From assembly GCF_004217185.1 (NCBI RefSeq), contig NZ_SHKL01000001.1, forward strand, positions 186,001 to 250,000: a stretch of 64,000 nt of DNA, in the 5' to 3' direction. A program made the translations under genes and the position numbers. Positions 58,230-64,000 of the stretch are shown in pieces. The notes below the pieces were generated by a model. It was not told where the DNA came from, made no database searches, and saw only the letters and a list, made by a program, of their open reading frames with translations. Source of the stretch: Pseudonocardia sediminis. Lineage in GTDB: Bacteria > Actinomycetota > Actinomycetes > Mycobacteriales > Pseudonocardiaceae. The first letter of the stretch is position 1. Every line of letters starts with the position of its first letter.

Positions 58230-58814
58230 TCAGACCCGTCCGACGCCGACGATCGTCAGGGCGAACTCGGTGTACTCGCGGGCGACCTGGTCCGGGCCGA
58301 CCGGGCCGTCGTCGCGGAACCAGCGCGCGATGCTCACGCACATCTCGCGGATCGCGAAGGAGGCCAGCGCGGGGGAGTCGACGGCGAACCGGCCGGCGCG
58401 CACGCCGTCGACGATGATCTCGCGCAGCCCGTGCTCGTGGGCGCGGCGCAGGTCCTGCATGGCGCTGCGGTGCGGCTCGTCGAGGCTGCCGGTGTCCCGG
58501 TTGACGACGATCGCCTCGCGGCGGTGCGTGGCGTGCCGGCGGGCGTAGACCAGCGTCGCGTGGTGCAGCCGGTCGAGCGGGTCGGTGCGGCCGTCGACGG
58601 CGGCGTGGAAGTCCTCCAGCACCCCGGTCACGGTGCGCTCGACGAGGGTGTGCAGCAGCTCGTGCTTGGATCGCATGTGGTTGTAGAGGCTCGGCGTCCG
58701 GACGTCGAGCGCGGCGGCGATCTCGCTCAGCGCTGTGCCGTGGTAGCCGCGTTCGGCGAACAGCGTCAGCGCCGCGTCCAGCACGGACTCGCCGGTCAGG
58801 GGCGCCCGGGTCAC
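58230..58814 (-). CDS. TetR family regulator (tandem copy B)
   Basis: A 194-residue TetR regulator. The HTH contains SVLDAALTLFAERGYHGT, LSEIAAALDVRTPSLYNHMRSK. It resembles its upstream neighbour along the whole length, including ATHRREAIVVNRD and SIARWFRDDG, so the two are a tandem duplication. The start overlaps the other gene's end by 4 bp. They are probably co-transcribed and could control the divergent catabolic operon. Confidence 0.9.
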   Translation of the reverse strand: MTRAPLTGESVLDAALTLFAERGYHGTALSEIAAALDVRTPSLYNHMRSKHELLHTLVERTVTGVLEDFHAAVDGRTDPLDRLHHATLVYARRHATHRREAIVVNRDTGSLDEPHRSAMQDLRRAHEHGLREIIVDGVRAGRFAVDSPALASFAIREMCVSIARWFRDDGPVGPDQVAREYTEFALTIVGVGRV

Positions 58815-59431
58815 GGCCGGTACCGCACGATCCGCAGCGCGTACCCGGCGAACTCGTCGGCCACCTGCGCGGCCGTGCGCGGACCGTCGTCGCGGAACCA
58901 GCGGGCGATGCTGACGCTCATCTCCAGGATCGCGAACGACGCCAGAGCGGGGTCGCCGACCTGGAACTCACCGGCCCGCACGCCGTCGGCGATGATCGCC
59001 CGGACCGCCCGTTCGTGCTCGCGGCGGCGGTCCCGGATCCGGGACCGGTCCGGCTCGTCGAGGCCGCCCGCGTCCCGGTTGACGACGAGTGCCTCACGCC
59101 GGTGCGTCGCGTGGCGCAGGGCGTAGACGCGGGTTGCCGCGTGCAGCTTCTCCGCCGGGGTGCCGAGGCCGTCGACGGCGTCGGCGAATCCGTCCAGGAC
59201 GTCGTCCAGGGTCCGGGTCAGGATCGTCTCCAACAGGTCCTGTTTGGAACCCATGTGGTTGTAGAGGCTCGGGGTGCGGATGCCGAGCGCGGCGGCGATC
59301 TCGCTGAGCGGGGTGCCGTGGTAGCCGCGCTCGGCGAACAGGGTCAGGGCCGCGTCGAGCACGGACTCCCTGGTCACGGCCGTCCGGGGCGGTGCGGGCG
59401 CGGCGGCGGACGGGTCGGCGGCCGGGCACAT
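58811..59431 (-). CDS. TetR family regulator (tandem copy A)
   Basis: A 206-residue TetR paralogue of the next gene. An Ala/Pro-rich N-terminus precedes the HTH (SVLDAALTLFAERGYHGTPLSE, then GIRTPSLYNHMGSK). ATG 59431 lies 7 nt after TAGGGT, supporting a leaderless start; a later GTG near 59377 would remove the low-complexity part. It is divergent from the acyl-CoA ligase operon with a palindromic site between, so it is the likely local repressor. Confidence 0.9.
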   Translation of the reverse strand: MCPAADPSAAAPAPPRTAVTRESVLDAALTLFAERGYHGTPLSEIAAALGIRTPSLYNHMGSKQDLLETILTRTLDDVLDGFADAVDGLGTPAEKLHAATRVYALRHATHRREALVVNRDAGGLDEPDRSRIRDRRREHERAVRAIIADGVRAGEFQVGDPALASFAILEMSVSIARWFRDDGPRTAAQVADEFAGYALRIVRYRP

Positions 59432-59438
59432 GCGGGCC

Positions 59439-59444
59439 ACCCTA
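59439..59444 (-). promoter_or_regulatory. -10 box TAGGGT for tandem tetR genes
   Basis: Seven bases separate it from ATG 59431 on the minus strand, implying a leaderless mRNA. Confidence 0.6.
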
Positions 59445-59496
59445 GCCGCGGACACGGGGCGCCCCCGGAGCCTTGCGCGTCCCCGGGCGGTCTGGT

Positions 59497-59524
59497 TTGC
59501 TCCTCGACGAACGATCGTTAGCTA
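59497..59524 (+). promoter_or_regulatory. Ligase operon promoter with embedded operator
   Basis: TTGCTC (59497-59502) and TAGCTA (59519-59524) could be -35 and -10 boxes 16 bp apart. Between them lies CGAACGATCGTTAG (59508-59521), whose core AACGATCGTT is a perfect palindrome. A related site, CTAATGAGCGTTAG, occurs at 61136-61149. Confidence 0.55.
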
Positions 59525-59553
59525 GCCGGGTCGACGGGGATCGAGGAGCGACG

Positions 59554-61149
59554 GTGCTGCGAACCGAGTACATCCGGCCGGTGCACGAGATCCTGGCCGG
59601 TCACGCGGCCGAGCGTCCGGAGCGCATCGCGTTCGTCGACGACGTCCGGACGATCACCTACGCCGACCTCGCCGCGACCACGGCCCGGCTGGCCGGGCAC
59701 CTGCAGGGGATAGGCGTCGAACGCGGGGACCGGGTGCTGCTCTACCTGGACAACCGGGTCGAGGTCGCCGAGTCCTACCTGGCCGTGCCGCGGGCCGGGG
59801 CGGTCGCGGTCTGCGTCAACCCGGCCTCGCCGGTGGCCGAGGTGGAGCACGTGCTCGCCGACAGCGGCGCCCGGGTGGTCGTCACCGACGCCGCGCATCT
59901 CGGCGTGGTGCGGGAGCTGGCCGTCGGTGCGGACCTGCTCGCGGTGGTGGTCGTGGCGGACGACGAGCCGGGTGCGAACGCCGGGGCGGGCCCGGACGGC
60001 CGTGGGCGAGCGGACGGGGAGATCCGGTACGCCGACCTGCTGGCGACACCGGCCGCGGAGGACCCGCGGGACTGTCTGGACCTCGACGACACGGCCTGGA
60101 TGCTCTACACCTCCGGCACCACCGGCCGTCCCAAGGGCGTCTACCTCACCCAGCGCGGATGCCTCTGGGTCGTCGCCGCGTGCTGGGCGCCGGTCGGCAT
60201 CGGTCCGGACGACGTGCTGCTCTCGCCGCTGCCGTTGTTCCACTCCTACGCGCTGGTGCTGTGCGTGCTCGGGGTGGCCGCGGTCGGCGCGAGCGAGCGG
60301 ATCCTGCCCCGGTTCTCCGTCGACGACGTCGCGCAGCGTCTCACCGGCGGACCCGAGGGCGACGTGACGGTGATGCCCGGCGTCCCCACGATGTTCCACT
60401 ACATGGTCGACCGGCTGGACGTCCTCGACGCTCCCGGCCTGCGGATGTGCATCTCGGCCGGCGCGATCCTGGCCGCCGCGGTCAACGAGCGCTTCGAGAA
60501 GGCGTTCTCGGTCCCGCTGCTCGACGGCTACGGCATCACCGAGACCTCGACGATGGTCACGATGAACTGGCCGACCGGCGAGCGGGTGATGGGCTCCTGC
60601 GGGCTGCCGATCCCGGGCCTGACCGTGCGTCTGGTCGACCCCGCCACGCAGCGCGACGTGCTCCCGGGCGAGGAGGGCGAGATCTGGGTGCAGGGTCCGA
60701 ACGTCACCCCGGGCTACCACCATCTGCCGGACGCGACGGCCGCCGCGATCGTCGACGGCTGGTACCGCACCGGCGACCTCGCCCGCCGGGACGAGCACGG
60801 CTACCTGCGGATCAGCGGCCGGACCAAGGAGCTGATCATCCGCGGCGGGGAGAACATCTACCCGGCCGAGGTGGAGGACGCACTGCTGGCGCTGGACACC
60901 GTCGCCGACGCCGCCGTCGTCGGCGTGCCGCATGAGCACCTGGGCGAGGTGCCGGTCGCGTTCGTCGTGCCGCGCGGGCCCGGCGCGCTCGACCACGACT
61001 CCGTGCTGGCCGGCGCCGGGCAGCGGCTGTCGTCGTTCAAGGTCCCGGCCCGGCTGGTCGAGGTGGAGACGATCCCGCGCACGGGGTCCGGGAAGATCCT
61101 CCGGTTCCGGCTGCGGGACGAGATGGCCAGTCTGACTAATGAGCGTTAG
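59554..61149 (+). CDS. Acyl-CoA synthetase (class I adenylate-forming)
   Basis: A 531-residue ligase that would activate a carboxylic acid to its CoA thioester. Motifs: P-loop LYTSGTTGRPKGVYL, DGYGITETSTM, YRTGDLARRDEHGYLRISGRTKELIIRGGENIYP in the hinge region, and the catalytic Lys in PRTGSGKILRF. GTG 59554 follows GAGGAG at a good distance. It is the first gene of an operon with MBL, SDR and molybdenum hydroxylase genes. The acid could be aromatic or aliphatic; the sequence does not say. Confidence 0.9.
   Translation: MLRTEYIRPVHEILAGHAAERPERIAFVDDVRTITYADLAATTARLAGHLQGIGVERGDRVLLYLDNRVEVAESYLAVPRAGAVAVCVNPASPVAEVEHVLADSGARVVVTDAAHLGVVRELAVGADLLAVVVVADDEPGANAGAGPDGRGRADGEIRYADLLATPAAEDPRDCLDLDDTAWMLYTSGTTGRPKGVYLTQRGCLWVVAACWAPVGIGPDDVLLSPLPLFHSYALVLCVLGVAAVGASERILPRFSVDDVAQRLTGGPEGDVTVMPGVPTMFHYMVDRLDVLDAPGLRMCISAGAILAAAVNERFEKAFSVPLLDGYGITETSTMVTMNWPTGERVMGSCGLPIPGLTVRLVDPATQRDVLPGEEGEIWVQGPNVTPGYHHLPDATAAAIVDGWYRTGDLARRDEHGYLRISGRTKELIIRGGENIYPAEVEDALLALDTVADAAVVGVPHEHLGEVPVAFVVPRGPGALDHDSVLAGAGQRLSSFKVPARLVEVETIPRTGSGKILRFRLRDEMASLTNER
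61136..61149. promoter_or_regulatory. Second operator-like site inside the operon
   Basis: CTAATGAGCGTTAG spans the ligase stop codon just before the metallo-beta-lactamase gene. It matches a CTAACG-NN-CGTTAG consensus with one mismatch, as does the site at 59508-59521. Confidence 0.5.
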
Positions 61150-61162
61150 TGGAGGTGGGCCG

Positions 61163-61963
61163 GTGAAGATCGGTGCGGTCGAGATCCTGCCCGTGCGGGA
61201 CGGCACGGGACGCGAGGTGGCCACGGATGTCCTGAGCCGCCCCGGCGTGTCCGGGGACGAGGCGTGGTCGTGCCACGCCGACCAGGTCGACGGCGACGGC
61301 GTGCTGCACCTGCCGCTGGGCGGGTTCCTGGTCCGGACCGGCGACCGGACCGTGCTGGTCGACGTCGGCGTCGGCGGGATCGACAACGGCAAGTACTCCG
61401 GCGGCGGGTTCCTGGACTCGCTGCGGGGGTACGGGGTCGCGCCCGACGACGTCACCGACGTCGTGTTCACCCACCTGCACTTCGACCACGTCGGCTGGGC
61501 GACCCGTCAGGGCGAGGTCGTGTTCGATAACGCCACCTACCGGGTGCACGCCGACGACTGGGCACACTTCGTCACCTCGGCCGACGCCGAGCCGGGCGCG
61601 GTCCGGAAGCTGACCCCGCTGGAGAGCCGGCTGGAGACGTTCACCGACGACGTCTCCCTGGCCCCGGGCCTGAGCACGCGGCACACCCCCGGGCACACGC
61701 CCGGCTCCACGGTCTACGTCGTCTCCGACGGCGACGAGCGCGCGCTGTTGCTCGGCGACGTCGTGCACTCGGTGGTGGAGCTGGCCGAACGCGACTGGGA
61801 GGCCGTGTTCGACGTCGACCCGGTCGCCGCGAGCGCCGTGCGCAACGCGCTCGCCGACGAGGTCGCCGACACCTCCGACCTGGTGGTCGGTGCGCACTTC
61901 CCGGACCTGCGGTTCGGCCGGGTCGTCACGACCGGCGGCCACCGCGCGTTCCGGTCGGTCTGA
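61163..61963 (+). CDS. Metallo-beta-lactamase fold hydrolase
   Basis: A 266-residue MBL-fold protein with HLHFDH at 104-109, the next His in TPGHTPGS (178), Asp in LLLGDVVH (199) and the last His in VGAHFPD, so both metal sites are complete. GGAGG precedes GTG 61163; ATG 61139 would overlap the ligase stop. In an operon with a CoA ligase and oxidases it may hydrolyse a lactone or thioester intermediate; that is inference. Confidence 0.87.
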   Translation: MKIGAVEILPVRDGTGREVATDVLSRPGVSGDEAWSCHADQVDGDGVLHLPLGGFLVRTGDRTVLVDVGVGGIDNGKYSGGGFLDSLRGYGVAPDDVTDVVFTHLHFDHVGWATRQGEVVFDNATYRVHADDWAHFVTSADAEPGAVRKLTPLESRLETFTDDVSLAPGLSTRHTPGHTPGSTVYVVSDGDERALLLGDVVHSVVELAERDWEAVFDVDPVAASAVRNALADEVADTSDLVVGAHFPDLRFGRVVTTGGHRAFRSV

Positions 61964-61977
61964 GGAGAGGACGAGAG

Positions 61978-62742
61978 ATGGATCTGCAGCTGGCGGGTAC
62001 GACGGTGCTGGTCACCGGCGCCGGGCAGGGACTGGGCCGGGCGATCGGGCTGGCGTTCGCGGCCGAGGGCGCGCACGTCGCGTTCCACTTCCACTCCTCC
62101 GCCGAGGGGGCGGAGAAGGCCGCGGCCGAGGCCGCCGAGCTCGGGGTGAACGCGATCGCGGTCGGCGGGGACACCCGCGACGCCGCGGCGGTGGCGGAGA
62201 TCGTGGAGCGCGTGGAGTCGGAGCTGGGCCCGATCGGGGTGCTGGTCAACAACTCCGCGGTGACGAAGAAGCAGCGCTTCCTGGAGTCCACACCGGAGGA
62301 CTGGGCACCGCAGATCGACGTCACGGTGACCGGGACGCTGCAGCTCACGCACGCCGTCGCCACGAGGATGTCGGAACGGAAGGCCGGGTCGATCGTCAAC
62401 CTGATGGGCGACTCCGGGCGGGTGGGGGAGTCCGGGCTGCTGGTCACCGCGACCGCCCGCTCGACCACCGTCGGCCTGACCCGGTCGCTGGCCAAGGAGC
62501 TGGCGCGGTTCGGGATCCGGGCCAACGCGGTGTCGCTGGCGCTGGTGCGCACCGACCACTTCGACGCCCACGCCGGCACGCCGGAGGCCGAGCAGATGAA
62601 GAAGGTCCTCGCGATGTACCCGTTGCGCCGCTTCGGGCACCCCGACGACGTCACGCCGATGGTGCTGATGCTCGCCTCGCCGCTCTCCTCCTGGACGACG
62701 GGCCAGGTCGTGTCCGTCAACGGCGGATACGCGATGCCGTGA
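61978..62742 (+). CDS. SDR-family protein lacking the catalytic tetrad
   Basis: A 254-residue short-chain dehydrogenase homologue. The nucleotide motif TGAGQGLG (13-20), NNSAV and the C-terminal VVSVNGGYAMP are intact. Aligned to FabG, the four catalytic residues are replaced: Asn by Thr116 (DVTVTGT), Ser by Gly144 (NLMGDSG), Tyr by Thr157 and Lys by Arg161 (TATAR). GAGGAC precedes the ATG. It overlaps the next gene by GTGA. It probably binds NAD(P) but cannot use the normal mechanism. Confidence 0.88.
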   Translation: MDLQLAGTTVLVTGAGQGLGRAIGLAFAAEGAHVAFHFHSSAEGAEKAAAEAAELGVNAIAVGGDTRDAAAVAEIVERVESELGPIGVLVNNSAVTKKQRFLESTPEDWAPQIDVTVTGTLQLTHAVATRMSERKAGSIVNLMGDSGRVGESGLLVTATARSTTVGLTRSLAKELARFGIRANAVSLALVRTDHFDAHAGTPEAEQMKKVLAMYPLRRFGHPDDVTPMVLMLASPLSSWTTGQVVSVNGGYAMP

Positions 62743-64000
62743 GCGGCGGCGAGTCCCTGGGCCGCAGCGTCCGCCGCAAGGAGGACCAGCGCCTGGTCAC
62801 CGGGCACGGCCGGTTCGTCACCGACCTCGAGCTGCCGCGGATGCGGCACGTCGCGTTCCTGCGCAGCCCGGTGGCGCACGCGCGGATCACGTCGGTGGAC
62901 GTGTCCACGCCGGCGGACACGAGGGTGTTCACCGGCGCGGACTTCGCCGACGTCGTGCTGCGTGCGCAGTCCGCGTTGCCGTCGTACGTGGAGACCGGGC
63001 AGCCGGTGCTCGCGCACGGGAAGGTGCGCTTCGCCGGGGAGCCGGTGGCCGCCGTCGTCGCGGCCGACCGCTACCGCGCCGAGGACGGGTGCGAGCTCGT
63101 CGACGTCGACTACGACCCGCTCCCGCCGACCGTGTGCGCGTGGGAGCCGCCGCAGGAGCCGGTGCACGCCGAGGCGCCGGACAACGTGCTGCTGGAGCGC
63201 ACGTTCACCGCGGGCGAGGTGGACGCGGCGTTCGACGGCGCGGCCGTCGTCGTCGAGCGGGACCTGGTCACCAACCGGCACGCGGGCAACCCGATGGAGT
63301 GCCGCGCCGGGGTCGCCGTCTTCGACGAGCACGACCGCAAGCTCACGTTCTGGAACGGCACCCAGGTGCCGCACATCGTCCGGAACATGATCGCCGAGCT
63401 GATGGGCCTGCCGGAGGGCGACGTCCGGGTGATCGCCCCGGACGTCGGCGGCGGGTTCGGCGTCAAGGCCGTGCTCTACCCCGAGGACGTCGCGCTGTGC
63501 CTGATGGCGCGCGCGATGCCGGGCGTCCCGCTCAAGTGGGTCGAGGACCGCGCCGAGCACCTGCTCGCCGCCACCCACGCCCGCGACCACCGCTACCGCA
63601 TGCGCGCCGCGTTCGACGGCGACGGCACGCTGCTGGGGATCGACGCGGACGTGACCTGCAACGTCGGCGCCTACTCGGTCTACCCGTGGACGGCCGGGAT
63701 CGAGCCGCTGATGGCGGGTGGCCTGCTGTCCGGGCCGTACAAGCTGACGCACTACCGCTGCACCGTCCGCGGCGTCGCGACGAACACCGCGCCGTCCGGG
63801 CCCTACCGCGGGGTGGCCCGACCGGCGAGCGTCTACGCGATGGAGGCGATGTTCGACTCCGCCGCGGCGCGGCTCGGGCTGGACGCGATCGAGATCCGGC
63901 GCCGCAACGTGATCATGCCCGAGGACATCCCCTACAAGATGCCGTCGAAGCTGGTCGACGACTCCGGGCACTACGCCGAGTGCCTGGACAAGGCCCTCGA
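62739..64000 (+). CDS. Xanthine dehydrogenase/CO dehydrogenase-type molybdopterin subunit (3' end outside window)
   Basis: The first about 420 residues of a large molybdenum hydroxylase subunit of the CoxL/XdhA type. The N-terminal hammerhead domain has SVRRKEDQRLVTGHGRFVTD and VRFAGEPVAAVVAADRY. The Mo-binding domain begins at NPMECRAGVAVFD and includes the cofactor motif VGGGFGVK and PYRGVARP. Catalytic Glu lies beyond the window. GTG 62739 overlaps the SDR stop. It would hydroxylate a heteroaromatic or aldehyde carbon using water; FAD and iron-sulfur subunits should follow. Confidence 0.92.
   Translation, partial: MSGGESLGRSVRRKEDQRLVTGHGRFVTDLELPRMRHVAFLRSPVAHARITSVDVSTPADTRVFTGADFADVVLRAQSALPSYVETGQPVLAHGKVRFAGEPVAAVVAADRYRAEDGCELVDVDYDPLPPTVCAWEPPQEPVHAEAPDNVLLERTFTAGEVDAAFDGAAVVVERDLVTNRHAGNPMECRAGVAVFDEHDRKLTFWNGTQVPHIVRNMIAELMGLPEGDVRVIAPDVGGGFGVKAVLYPEDVALCLMARAMPGVPLKWVEDRAEHLLAATHARDHRYRMRAAFDGDGTLLGIDADVTCNVGAYSVYPWTAGIEPLMAGGLLSGPYKLTHYRCTVRGVATNTAPSGPYRGVARPASVYAMEAMFDSAAARLGLDAIEIRRRNVIMPEDIPYKMPSKLVDDSGHYAECLDKAL

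Noticed and set aside
1..64000. CRISPR arrays, insertion sequences, prophage or integrase genes
   Set aside because: No regularly spaced direct repeats, transposase motifs or phage structural genes were seen; the palindromes are isolated and not flanked by transposase genes in this window.

Overview
The window is very G+C-rich, gene-dense actinobacterial DNA. The first 25 kb carries the arabinogalactan cell-wall toolkit: two Emb arabinosyltransferases, GlfT1, GlfT2, DprE1, DprE2, a GtrA protein, and the Wzm/Wzt galactan exporter next to the bacterial proteasome activator Bpa. This set is also grouped in Mycobacterium tuberculosis (roughly the Rv3772-Rv3808 region), but order and strand differ here. 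The set plus the base composition points to a member of the Pseudonocardiaceae or a relative, Pseudonocardia being my best guess. That assignment is an inference. No insertion sequence, prophage, CRISPR array or rRNA was seen, so this looks like chromosomal backbone with accessory catabolic genes.

Layout. 1-8.9 kb: 3' part of one emb gene, a small membrane protein, then glfT2 and a full emb gene on the minus strand. 9-12.6 kb: membrane acyltransferase with a long soluble tail, methyltransferase-like protein, nitroreductase. 12.6-17.4 kb: dprE1-dprE2, a GT-C-like membrane protein and a DUF1707 protein. 17.4-20.2 kb: a four-gene regulator/ABC-exporter operon. 20.2-25.2 kb: gtrA, glfT1-wzt-wzm, bpa and a quinone oxidoreductase. 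25.2-34.8 kb: mixed genes including GNAT, hydrolase/TetR pair, zinc metallopeptidase, tRNA-Ser(UGA), an ABC-F ATPase with a leader, YqeB-TetR and TrmO. 34.8-46.5 kb: methyltransferase, MpaB-like, YccF, M18 and M3 peptidases, GMC oxidoreductase, a fused double acyl-CoA dehydrogenase and a GH16 glucanase. 46.7-52.4 kb: atypical response regulator, GlsB-like protein, aromatic/histidinol-phosphate aminotransferase, dienelactone-hydrolase-like protein, acetoacetyl-CoA ligase, tRNA-Ser(GCU) and tRNA-Arg(ACG). 52.4-58.2 kb: tautomerase/HxlR pair, TOBE protein, NmrA-like protein, a lysine-rich histone-like protein and a dienoyl-CoA isomerase. 58.2-64 kb: two tandem TetR paralogues divergent from an acyl-CoA ligase, metallo-beta-lactamase, SDR and molybdenum-hydroxylase operon that runs off the window.

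How genes work together. DprE1/DprE2 make the arabinose donor used by the Emb proteins. GlfT1/GlfT2 build the galactan that Wzm/Wzt export. The 58-64 kb operon looks like an inducible catabolic pathway for an aromatic or other carboxylic acid.

Most notable points. A family of dispersed 42-bp palindromes occurs between genes. The final operon's SDR has lost its whole Asn-Ser-Tyr-Lys catalytic tetrad. The ABC-F gene has a possible seven-codon leader peptide and competing hairpins over its ribosome-binding site. DprE1 has Thr at the benzothiazinone-target Cys position. A dienelactone-hydrolase homologue and an OmpR-type regulator both have degenerate active sites. At least thirteen genes have a -10 box placed 6-7 nt before the start codon, implying widespread leaderless mRNAs.
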